From: Cryomorphaceae bacterium
Lineage (GTDB): Bacteria; Bacteroidota; Bacteroidia; Flavobacteriales; Crocinitomicaceae
Length of the DNA: 9,992 nt
Direction of reading: 5' to 3'
Assembly (NCBI GenBank): GCA_021298235.1
Contig: JAJTDX010000075.1
Span: forward strand, 1-9,992
The notes beneath the pieces were generated by a model. The model made no database searches. It saw only the letters and a list, made by a program, of their open reading frames with translations, and was not told the DNA's origin. Numbering within the stretch: position 1 is the first letter of the stretch; every line of letters starts with the position of its first letter. This document shows positions 1-6,773 of the stretch, one piece after another. The position numbers and the translations under genes were made by a program.

Positions 1-981
1 GACACTTCTGCTGCTGTTCTCAAAAATAGCACCATTTTAAGCAATGTCATTGCAAGGCAAGATGTTCATGAAATGTATGGCGGGGTGGTTCCGGAATTAG
101 CCAGCAGAGCGCACCAACAAAATATTATACCAGTTGTAGATGCTGCTTTTAAAAAAGCGGGTATTGAAAAGGGACAAGTGGATGCCGTTGCTTTTACGCG
201 TGGCCCGGGACTGCTTGGTTCATTGATTGTAGGCACCTCTTTCGCAAAGTCGTTCGCGATGTCTTTGAATGTTCCTCTTATTGAGGTGAACCATATGATG
301 GGGCATGTTTTGGCTCATTTTATTGATGAACCTGATAAAGAGAAGCCCTCTTTTCCTTTTTTGTGTCTAACCGTATCTGGTGGACATACACAAATTGTTC
401 TTGTGAGAAATCATCTGGAAATGGAGGTTATCGGAAGTACCATCGATGACGCTGCAGGCGAGGCATTTGATAAAGCTGCAAAACTTTTGGGATTTCCATA
501 TCCAGGGGGCCCAATGATTGATAAATACGCAAGAGAAGGAGATCCAACGAAATTTAGTTTCGCTAAACCGAGTGTGGCAGGATATGATTTTAGTTTTAGC
601 GGGTTAAAAACATCAATTCTCTATTTCCTTCAAAAGAATACTGCTAAAACTCCTGATTTTATTGAAAAGAATCGAAACGACTTATGTGCATCGATTCAAG
701 CTGCCATTATAGATCTACTTTTGAAAAAAACGATTAAGGCAGCCTCTGAGCTTGATATCAAAGAGATTGCTCTTGCAGGTGGTGTGTCTGCTAATAGTGG
801 ACTTCGATCACGTTTTGAGGAATATGGAAAAGACCAAGGTTGGAAGGTGTACGTTCCGAAATTTGAATATTGCACAGACAATGCTGCCATGATCGCTATA
901 ACTGCAAAATACTTATTCGAGGCGGGGAAATTTACGGATCAATCCATATCGGCTACGGCAAGATATTCCCTTGGTTCTTAG
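1..981 (+). CDS. tsaD: TsaD, tRNA t6A37 threonylcarbamoyltransferase (5' end cut by window)
   Basis: Catalytic subunit of the complex that transfers the threonylcarbamoyl group from threonylcarbamoyl-AMP (made by TsaC) to A37 of ANN-decoding tRNAs in the cytoplasm, working with TsaB and TsaE. The reading frame is open from base 1. The first residues, DTSAAV, match the second half of the family's N-terminal SCDDTSAAV-type motif, so only about 11 to 16 residues are missing. The ATG at 73 is internal, because the family block YGGVVPELASR follows it directly. Visible ASKHA-fold motifs, numbered from base 1, are the metal-binding pair H98 and H102 in NHMMGH, the SGGHTQ loop from residue 126, the IDDAAGEAFDKAAKLLG block, FSFSGLKT, AGGVSAN, and CTDNAAMIA whose D293 is the third metal ligand. 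With the missing start the length fits the usual 335 to 345 residues. No neighbour is linked to t6A synthesis. Confidence 0.97.
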   Translation, partial: DTSAAVLKNSTILSNVIARQDVHEMYGGVVPELASRAHQQNIIPVVDAAFKKAGIEKGQVDAVAFTRGPGLLGSLIVGTSFAKSFAMSLNVPLIEVNHMMGHVLAHFIDEPDKEKPSFPFLCLTVSGGHTQIVLVRNHLEMEVIGSTIDDAAGEAFDKAAKLLGFPYPGGPMIDKYAREGDPTKFSFAKPSVAGYDFSFSGLKTSILYFLQKNTAKTPDFIEKNRNDLCASIQAAIIDLLLKKTIKAASELDIKEIALAGGVSANSGLRSRFEEYGKDQGWKVYVPKFEYCTDNAAMIAITAKYLFEAGKFTDQSISATARYSLGS

Positions 982-1096
982 TCAATCTTTTTTGCCAATT
1001 GCGAAATATTCATTCGTAAGGTCGATTTGGTCATTTTTTGGCTTGGTGTAATGAACAATTTATTATATTTTGGGTTGATTAAAAAAATAAGAATCT

Positions 1097-1366
1097 ATGG
1101 ATCCAGAAATTATTGAGAAGGAGTTGATCTCTTCGTTGAGTTTCAATGAGAAGGTGGCGGTGAAGCAGCATCCAGAATTGCGGAATCAAATTGACAAGGC
1201 GACAATTCTTGGGAATGCCCATAGGAGCAAAGTTTCCATTATTTTTCGTGATGATACAGGATTAAAAAGAGTTGATACCACAATTTGGGCGGCCGGAACT
1301 AAATTCATTTGCCTTAAAGGTGGCGTTTGGATTCCAATTGACCGGATTGAAGAGGTGAAAATCTGA
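1097..1366 (+). CDS. Uncharacterised 89-residue protein, possible small beta-barrel
   Basis: I do not recognise a named family. The start is well bounded: an in-frame TAA at 1088-1090 leaves the ATG at 1097 as the only early start. The protein has no signal peptide or membrane segment, so it is probably cytoplasmic. The first 40 or so residues look helical and charged (EKELISSLSFNEKVAVKQH). The rest alternates short hydrophobic strands and turns (SKVSIIF, RVDTTIWAAG, KFICLKGGVWIPIDRIEEVKI). This pattern, ending in a loop and a final strand, resembles small Sm-like or SH3-like barrels; that is inference from pattern only. The upstream region is A-rich with no clear Shine-Dalgarno site. A terminator-like hairpin follows the stop, so it may be transcribed alone. 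The clean frame and balanced composition support a real gene. Confidence 0.8.
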   Translation: MDPEIIEKELISSLSFNEKVAVKQHPELRNQIDKATILGNAHRSKVSIIFRDDTGLKRVDTTIWAAGTKFICLKGGVWIPIDRIEEVKI

Positions 1367-1388
1367 TTATAGGATTACAAGGATAACG

Positions 1389-1429
1389 ATAAGAAACAGG
1401 GTCGGTTTTTTCCGATCCTGCTTATTTTT
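1389..1429 (+). terminator. Terminator-like hairpin just before the redox gene pair
   Basis: A nine-pair stem (1397-1405 with 1412-1420, one G-T wobble) closes a loop of six T. A further five pairs (ATAAG at 1389-1393 with CTTAT at 1421-1425) extend it past a three-A bulge, and the T run continues to 1429. It would end transcription of the 89-residue gene 30 bases after its stop codon. It also ends five bases before the start codon of the next gene, so it could instead act as a leader attenuator. The pairing is seen directly; function is inferred. Confidence 0.65.
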
Positions 1430-1434
1430 GAGGA

Positions 1435-1854
1435 ATGCGATTCTTGTTTGTCTTACTTTTTCCAACTTTCCTTGGTGCTCAGACTCCTGCGGAATGGACG
1501 TGGTGGGGAAGCTCATCTCCAAGTGAATTGAATTTTAAAGTAAAAATTCAAGAAGGTTGGCACTTGTACAGCCAACATATTCAAAATGACATCGGTCCGG
1601 TACCTACTTCATTTAATATCGAACAGCTCTCGGGAATTCGTTTGGTTGATTCAGTCTCCGAGCCCGAACCAATCAAAAAATATGATGAAAACTTTGAGGC
1701 AACACTTGATTTTTTTGAAGGTGAAGTGCTATTCACTCAGAAATATACCGGAGTGCCGAGCGGACCGATTACAGGAACGATAACTTACATGTTGTGTAAT
1801 GACAGAATGTGTTTGCCTCCGGTTGATTTACCCTTTATAATATCTGTAAAATGA
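1435..1854 (+). CDS. Secreted stand-alone DsbD N-terminal-domain protein
   Basis: A 139-residue exported protein made almost entirely of the DsbD alpha-domain type (immunoglobulin-like fold, the DsbC/CcmG-reducing module of DsbD). Residues 1-15 form a short signal peptide ending at FLGA before Q16. The redox pair is C121 and C126 in CNDRMCLPP near the C-terminus, matching the C-x4-C seen in the adjacent DsbD. The motifs GWHLYSQH (from residue 41) and PEPIKKYDENF (77-87) also correspond to blocks in that protein. There is no membrane or thioredoxin domain. An in-frame TGA at 1429-1431 limits the start, and GAGGA lies directly against the ATG, an unusually short spacing. The stop overlaps the dsbD start by four bases, implying coupled translation. 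It is probably an extra electron acceptor for DsbD; its final substrate cannot be read from sequence. Confidence 0.88.
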   Translation: MRFLFVLLFPTFLGAQTPAEWTWWGSSSPSELNFKVKIQEGWHLYSQHIQNDIGPVPTSFNIEQLSGIRLVDSVSEPEPIKKYDENFEATLDFFEGEVLFTQKYTGVPSGPITGTITYMLCNDRMCLPPVDLPFIISVK

Positions 1855-3905
1855 ATCTTTTGAAAACGTTTATTTTTTCTTTTTTCCTCCTTTCTGTCTC
1901 GTTTTTAAATGCTCAGATCGAACTCCCTTCTGACAAAGTAAAATGGTCCTTTGAGCTCGAACAAAAAGGTGCCGAGGCGACTGTTATTGTGAATGTAAAA
2001 TGCGAGGAACATTGGCATATAAATGCAGTTAAGCTTCCTAAAGGAAGTTTTGGGTTTCCAACGTCTTTGAAACTGGATAGGTCCAAAGATTTCGCATTAT
2101 CAGGAGGAGTTATTGAACCGAAACCAACAGAGAAATACGATGACTTAGCGGACGAACAATTGTCTTATCATGAGGGAAGTTTCAAGTTAAAACAAAAGAT
2201 AAAAATTACTTCAGCGAAAGACTTTTTTGTTCAAGGTACATTTTCGTTTCAAACGTGCAATGATGTAAAATGTCTGCCTGATTTTTCAGCGCCATTCAAG
2301 CTCAAAGTGAAGGGAGTAGAGGGAACAGATGCTGAAGTTGGAAAAGATACCACTTCTGCTGTACAGCCCGGTCTTCAAGATTCTGTAAAAGAAGAAGAAT
2401 CAAAGGTTGAGTCTAAGCCAATAGAATCGGTTAAAAAAGAAGAAAAGCAGCAATCACAGTCATACGGTTTGGTATTTCTTTTGGCCTTTTTGAGTGGATT
2501 CGCAGCGCTCATTATGCCATGTGTTTTTCCAATGATTCCAATGACTGTAAGTTTCTTCACGAAACGAAGTAAAACACGTGCAGAAGGAATTAAAAACGCA
2601 ATGATTTACGGGACATCCATCGTAGTAATACATTTTCTTTTGGGATTATTGGTAGTTGTCACCGGTTCTTCGAGCTTACTAAACGAAATGTCTACCAACG
2701 TTTGGTTTAATTTATTTTTCTTTCTCATGCTTTTTGTATTTGGAATGTCCTTTCTTGGTGCATTTGAGATTCAGCTTCCTTCCTCCTGGGTAAATGCAGC
2801 TGATTCCAAGGCAGATAAAGGTGGGATGATTGGAATATTTTTCATGGCGCTGGTTCTTTCACTTGCGTCGTTCTCTTGTACGGGTCCAATCCTCGGATCT
2901 TTGCTTGTGGGGATTTCAGCTAAAGGTGGCGACGTGGCTCTATTGATCGGGATGTTTGCTTTTGGACTCGCTTTAGCTCTTCCGTTCATGCTTTTTTCTA
3001 TTTTCCCTGCAATGATGAACTCCCTGCCGAGCTCGGGAGGGTGGCTCAATGTTGTGAAGGTATTTCTCGGGTTTGTGGAAATTGCATTTGCCTTTAAATT
3101 CCTTTCTACAGTTGATACGACACTGCAGCTGCACCTTTTAGAACGAGAGATTTTTATTGCTATCGAGGTCGCGATTTTTGCTGCACTTGCCTTGTACCTT
3201 TTTGGTAAATACAAACTCCCGCACGACAGTGACGTCGAACGTCTTTCTGTTGGGAGAACACTCACAGCAACCTTCGTTCTTGCGTTTACCATATACTTGC
3301 TGCCCGGAATGTGGGGTGCACCATTGAAGCTTGTGAATGCGTACCTTCCTCCAGATTTTTATGCGGAGTCCCCGAAAGGAATTGGTGGGGGAGCTGTCGT
3401 TGCTTCCTCCGCAAAAGGAGATGAACATGAAGAGGGGATGCATGAAGGTCCTCAGGGAACAATGGCCTTCAACGACTATGATAAGGCTTTAGCATACGCC
3501 AAAAAGGTAAACAAACCTTTGTTTGTAGATTTTACCGGGTGGGGATGCGTGAATTGCCGTAAAATGGAACAAACAGTATGGGGACAGTCAGGAATCATAG
3601 AACATCTCCGCGATGATGTAGTTATTGTTTCCCTGTATGTGGATGAACGCACCGAGTTGCCTAAAAGCGAACAAACCTCTATCGACGTAAATGGGACAAA
3701 ATTTGATGTGAAGACCATTGGAAACAAGTGGACCGCCAAGCAGATCACTGAGTACAAGACATCTTCACAACCATACTATGTCATGAAATATCCGGACGGA
3801 AAAGACATTGAAATTGGTTCGGCGGATTATCAAAATCACAGCAATCCGGAAGTGTTCAAAAAATGGCTAAACAGTGGACTGGTGGCATTCAAAAAGCAAA
3901 AGTAA
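1851..3905 (+). CDS. dsbD: DsbD, thiol:disulfide interchange protein (three-domain)
   Basis: Inner-membrane reductant conduit carrying electrons from cytoplasmic thioredoxin to periplasmic thiol proteins. A signal peptide covers about residues 1-21 (cleavage near NAQ). The N-terminal alpha domain (about 22-155) holds C136 and C141 in CNDVKCLP. A Glu/Lys/Ser-rich linker (about 156-203) leads to eight membrane segments (roughly 205-236, 250-272, 284-307, 324-355, 361-389, 399-419, 435-452, 470-489) with the buried pair C224 in MPCVFPM and C343 in FSCTGP. The C-terminal thioredoxin domain (about 535-684) has C566 and C569 in GWGCVNCRK, and P641 in SSQPYY as the likely cis-proline. All six family cysteines are present. 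At 684 residues it is longer than the E. coli enzyme (about 565), partly through the linkers. A His/Glu-rich stretch (EHEEGMHEG, 525-533) precedes the thioredoxin domain. It is coupled to the upstream N-domain gene by an ATGA overlap. Confidence 0.96.
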   Translation: MNLLKTFIFSFFLLSVSFLNAQIELPSDKVKWSFELEQKGAEATVIVNVKCEEHWHINAVKLPKGSFGFPTSLKLDRSKDFALSGGVIEPKPTEKYDDLADEQLSYHEGSFKLKQKIKITSAKDFFVQGTFSFQTCNDVKCLPDFSAPFKLKVKGVEGTDAEVGKDTTSAVQPGLQDSVKEEESKVESKPIESVKKEEKQQSQSYGLVFLLAFLSGFAALIMPCVFPMIPMTVSFFTKRSKTRAEGIKNAMIYGTSIVVIHFLLGLLVVVTGSSSLLNEMSTNVWFNLFFFLMLFVFGMSFLGAFEIQLPSSWVNAADSKADKGGMIGIFFMALVLSLASFSCTGPILGSLLVGISAKGGDVALLIGMFAFGLALALPFMLFSIFPAMMNSLPSSGGWLNVVKVFLGFVEIAFAFKFLSTVDTTLQLHLLEREIFIAIEVAIFAALALYLFGKYKLPHDSDVERLSVGRTLTATFVLAFTIYLLPGMWGAPLKLVNAYLPPDFYAESPKGIGGGAVVASSAKGDEHEEGMHEGPQGTMAFNDYDKALAYAKKVNKPLFVDFTGWGCVNCRKMEQTVWGQSGIIEHLRDDVVIVSLYVDERTELPKSEQTSIDVNGTKFDVKTIGNKWTAKQITEYKTSSQPYYVMKYPDGKDIEIGSADYQNHSNPEVFKKWLNSGLVAFKKQK

Positions 3906-3949
3906 ACTCTGAGTAAATAGACAATTAGGGCATGTCATTCAGTAGAGAA

Positions 3950-3965
3950 TTCCTAACTTTAGGAA
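3950..3965 (+). promoter_or_regulatory. Inverted repeat covering the recG Shine-Dalgarno site
   Basis: TTCCTAA (3950-3956), a two-base centre CT, and TTAGGAA (3959-3965) form a perfect seven-base inverted repeat. The right arm contains AGGAA, the only Shine-Dalgarno-like site for recG, and the GTG start follows directly at 3966. Folded in mRNA it could hide that site; as DNA it could be a dyad operator. The stem is short and AT-rich with a very tight loop, so function is uncertain. Confidence 0.35.
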
Positions 3966-6062
3966 GTGAATGAATTTTTGCTCACTCCGATAGAGTATCT
4001 GAAAGGTGTTGGCCCGCAGCGTGCTGCCTTATTGACTTCTGAAGTGAATGTCAGAACCTTTGGTGATCTATTGAATTATTTCCCATTTCGGTATGTCGAT
4101 CGTTCGCGTTATCACAAAATTGCCGATTTATTAGAGCTGGACTCTTATGCTCAATTGAGAGGGACGATCATAGCCGTTTCAGAATCGGGTTCGACAAGAC
4201 ATAAGCGCTTGAATGCTAAGTTTCAGGATGAAACAGGTGTAATTGATCTGGTGTGGTTTCAAGGAGCAAAATGGATTAAGCCCCTACTAAAAGTTGGAGT
4301 GGAGTACCAAATTTACGGAAAGGCCAAGCAATTTGGTTCCACCTGGAGTATTCCGCATCCCGAGCTTGCTGAGTGGAAAGATGTTCAATTGAAGACCGGC
4401 TTGCAACCTATCTATCCCTCTACAGAAAAATTGACGTCCAAAGGACTTCATTCCAAGGGAATAGAAAAACTCACTGCTGTTTTGGTATCTCAAGTGAATG
4501 GAAAGATCTCCGAAATACTTCCGGGATATCTGATCTCGGAGAACAGATTAATTTCCAGAGAGGATGCATTTATTCAGATCCATCGTCCGCAATCGGATGT
4601 ATTATTTCAACAGTCCCGACTTAGATTGAAATTCGAGGAGCTATTTCTACTCCAAATGGAGCTGCAAATCCGAAAACAGATCACGCTTAAAAAATCAAAA
4701 GGATTCGTTTTTCAAGAGGTGGGACAAGTATTCAATGAGTTCTATTCCAATTTTTTACCCTTTCCACTTACCAATGCTCAAAAACGTGTGGTCAAGGAGA
4801 TCAGAAAGGACTTGGGTTCGGGAAATCACATGAATCGATTGTTGCAGGGAGATGTAGGTTCGGGTAAGACGCTTGTTGCACTGCTCACTATGTTAATGGG
4901 TATTGGCAATGGATTTCAGGCTGCATTAATGGCTCCTACAGAGATCCTTGCTCAGCAACATTTTGAAACGATAGCTTCTATGATGAACGGATTGCCTGTA
5001 AGTGTTAGATTGTTAACCGGTTCGACCAAAAAGAAGGAGCGTGAAGAGCTACATGCCCGATTGCGTGATGGAAGTATAAAGATTCTAATCGGAACGCATG
5101 CGTTGCTGGAAGAAGCCGTACAGTTTGCAAATTTGGGTATAGTTGTAATTGATGAACAACACCGTTTCGGAGTCGCACAACGCGCCAGAATGAGACAAAA
5201 AAATACGCTCCCACCTCATGTGTTGGTCATGACGGCGACTCCCATTCCAAGAACATTGGCAATGACCTTTTATGGTGATCTGGATGTTTCAGTTATCGAT
5301 GAGCTGCCTCCTGGAAGAAAGCCTATTTCTACTATTCATCGCTACGAGTCGCACAGATTGAGGCTGTTTGGGTTTCTCAAAGAACAGATCGCTCTTGGTC
5401 GACAAGTATACATCGTTTACCCGTTGATCAACGAATCGGAGAAACTCGATTTCAATAATTTAATGGAGGGATACGAAGCCGTATCACGCGCATTTCCTTT
5501 ACCACAGTATAAGGTAAGCATCGTACATGGGAAGATGAAACCTGAAGACAAAGATTTTGAGATGCAACGGTTTTTGAGAGGAGAGACTCAGATTATGGTT
5601 GCTACAACGGTAATAGAGGTTGGAGTAAATGTTCCCAATGCCTCGGTAATGGTCATTGAAAGTGCGGAACGTTTTGGATTGTCCCAGCTTCATCAACTTC
5701 GAGGCAGGGTAGGCAGAGGAGCTGAACAGTCTTATTGTATTTTGATGAGTGGGGTTAAGCTTTCCAAAGAAACGATCAAACGTCTGGAAACAATGGTTCG
5801 AACCAATGATGGGTTTGAAATTGCGGAAGTAGATCTTCAGCTTCGAGGTCCCGGAGATATTATGGGAACACAGCAAAGTGGAATGCTCGATCTCAAAATC
5901 GCAGATCTTGCCAGAGACGGAGCCATTGTCGTGTTAGCTCGGGATCAGGCAAAAGTACTTTTGGAAAAAGATCCAGATTTGTCAAGCCCACAGTGCAGTA
6001 TGCTTCGTGAAATCTTGAAGGAAGCGTTGCGTTCCAGACCAAATTGGGGTAAAATAGCTTAA
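3966..6062 (+). CDS. recG: RecG, ATP-dependent DNA helicase/branch migration protein
   Basis: Superfamily 2 double-stranded DNA translocase that regresses stalled replication forks and migrates Holliday junctions. It has 698 residues, the normal length. The N-terminal wedge region begins with TPIEYLKGVGP and includes an OB-fold (about 60-130) for branched DNA. Helicase motifs in order: Walker A GDVGSGKT (295-302, K301), APTEILAQQH (motif Ia, 323-332), DEQH (396-399), MTATPIPRT (422-430), VATTVIEVGVNVP (motif V, 545-557) and QLRGRVGR (577-584). The RecG-typical LQLRGPGDIMGTQQSG block follows at about 624-639. The start is GTG: an in-frame TAG at 3960-3962 excludes anything earlier, and an in-frame TTG at 3978 is the next option. 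An out-of-frame ATG at 3970 sits at better spacing from AGGAA. It probably heads the closely packed group that runs to 7989. Confidence 0.97.
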   Translation: MNEFLLTPIEYLKGVGPQRAALLTSEVNVRTFGDLLNYFPFRYVDRSRYHKIADLLELDSYAQLRGTIIAVSESGSTRHKRLNAKFQDETGVIDLVWFQGAKWIKPLLKVGVEYQIYGKAKQFGSTWSIPHPELAEWKDVQLKTGLQPIYPSTEKLTSKGLHSKGIEKLTAVLVSQVNGKISEILPGYLISENRLISREDAFIQIHRPQSDVLFQQSRLRLKFEELFLLQMELQIRKQITLKKSKGFVFQEVGQVFNEFYSNFLPFPLTNAQKRVVKEIRKDLGSGNHMNRLLQGDVGSGKTLVALLTMLMGIGNGFQAALMAPTEILAQQHFETIASMMNGLPVSVRLLTGSTKKKEREELHARLRDGSIKILIGTHALLEEAVQFANLGIVVIDEQHRFGVAQRARMRQKNTLPPHVLVMTATPIPRTLAMTFYGDLDVSVIDELPPGRKPISTIHRYESHRLRLFGFLKEQIALGRQVYIVYPLINESEKLDFNNLMEGYEAVSRAFPLPQYKVSIVHGKMKPEDKDFEMQRFLRGETQIMVATTVIEVGVNVPNASVMVIESAERFGLSQLHQLRGRVGRGAEQSYCILMSGVKLSKETIKRLETMVRTNDGFEIAEVDLQLRGPGDIMGTQQSGMLDLKIADLARDGAIVVLARDQAKVLLEKDPDLSSPQCSMLREILKEALRSRPNWGKIA

Positions 6063-6074
6063 GACAGTTAGAAA

Positions 6075-6773
6075 ATGAAAAAGAATTTTCGTCAAATCAT
6101 TATTAAGTCAAGCAAATGGGTCGGATATTGCATTCTAATTTTCTTGGTTGTATTGTCGTTCGTTGTGTTCATTTTACCCATGTTTCAACATAGAGAAGAA
6201 AAAACGACTGGTGTGGGCTCAATCTCTATTTTCATCATGAAATCCGGCGTTCACACAGATTTTATTGTTCCGGTTCACCACAAAATTCAAGACTGGGATA
6301 AGCTCTTTCCTTATGAGAACAACAAGGTTGTGGATACATCATTTCACTGGATCGCCATTGGTGTTGGTGATAAACAGTTTTTTCTGAGCACGCCGACGTT
6401 TGCTGATTTAACATTCTCTACCGCTATCCGTTCTGTTTTTGGTTTGAATGGAGCCGCCTTGCATGCCAGTTACCATTATAAAATTCCTGAAGACAGACCC
6501 GTCGTGAAAATGAGCATCACCGAAAACCAATATACTCGTTTATGCCACTACATTCGATCTGCCGTGCGTTACAGGCACGGAAAACCGCAATTGCTTTATT
6601 CCAGCGTGGAAGGAACAACATTTAGCTATGACCGATATTATGGTTCAAGACGTTCATACAGCTTTGTGAATAATTGCAATGCTTGGGTGAATTCAGGACT
6701 TAAGGCTTCCGGACAGCGTGCCTGCTTCTGGACAGTTTTGGCAGAAGGTATTTTCAGACATTATGGGAAATAG
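6075..6773 (+). CDS. Membrane-anchored DUF2459-like protein (TIGR02117 type)
   Basis: A 232-residue protein with one N-terminal membrane segment (about 15-36) followed by an extracytoplasmic domain. It resembles DUF2459/TIGR02117, a family of unknown function first noted near urease genes. The match rests on remembered motifs: GVHTDFIVPV (from 58), an aromatic-Ile-Gly-x-Gly-Asp block (HWIAIGVGDK, 91-100), STP at 105-107, and near the end SYSFVNNCNAWVNSGLKASG (194-213). The invariant-looking C201 and H60 could form a cysteine-hydrolase-like pair, but that is a guess from spacing and family pattern. It starts 12 bases after the recG stop with an A-rich leader, and its last 11 bases overlap the next gene, so it is likely co-transcribed with both. 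I am fairly sure of the family and have no basis for a substrate. Confidence 0.78.
   Translation: MKKNFRQIIIKSSKWVGYCILIFLVVLSFVVFILPMFQHREEKTTGVGSISIFIMKSGVHTDFIVPVHHKIQDWDKLFPYENNKVVDTSFHWIAIGVGDKQFFLSTPTFADLTFSTAIRSVFGLNGAALHASYHYKIPEDRPVVKMSITENQYTRLCHYIRSAVRYRHGKPQLLYSSVEGTTFSYDRYYGSRRSYSFVNNCNAWVNSGLKASGQRACFWTVLAEGIFRHYGK

Noticed and set aside
292..306. HMMGH in TsaD instead of the more often quoted HMEGH
   Set aside because: The two metal-binding His residues are kept and the middle positions vary in the family, so this is not a defect.
999..1019. Possible terminator after tsaD: TTGCGAA and TTCGTAA around a seven-base loop
   Set aside because: The stem is only seven pairs with a wobble and AT-rich, and no T run follows directly, so it does not look like an intrinsic terminator.
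1037..1072. Promoter-like TATATTTTG with an upstream TTTG before the 89-residue gene
   Set aside because: The -7 element has one extra base compared with TAnnTTTG and the spacing is about 23 bases, so the match is too loose to annotate in AT-rich DNA.
2771..3292. 173-residue open frame on the minus strand inside dsbD
   Set aside because: It lies wholly within a strongly supported gene, has no recognisable domain or signal, and its low-complexity Ser/Lys composition is typical of an antisense shadow.
3954..3961. TAACTTTA as a possible -7 promoter element for recG
   Set aside because: It lacks the final G, has no convincing -33 partner, and would start transcription at or inside the start codon; the bases are better explained as part of the inverted repeat.
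5499..5876. 125-residue open frame on the minus strand inside recG
   Set aside because: It covers the RecG motif V and VI region on the opposite strand and has no family features of its own.
6718..6762. Upstream ATG start for the hydrolase-like gene
   Set aside because: It would add 15 polar residues before a clear signal peptide and enlarge the overlap with the previous gene to 56 bases; 6763 fits better.
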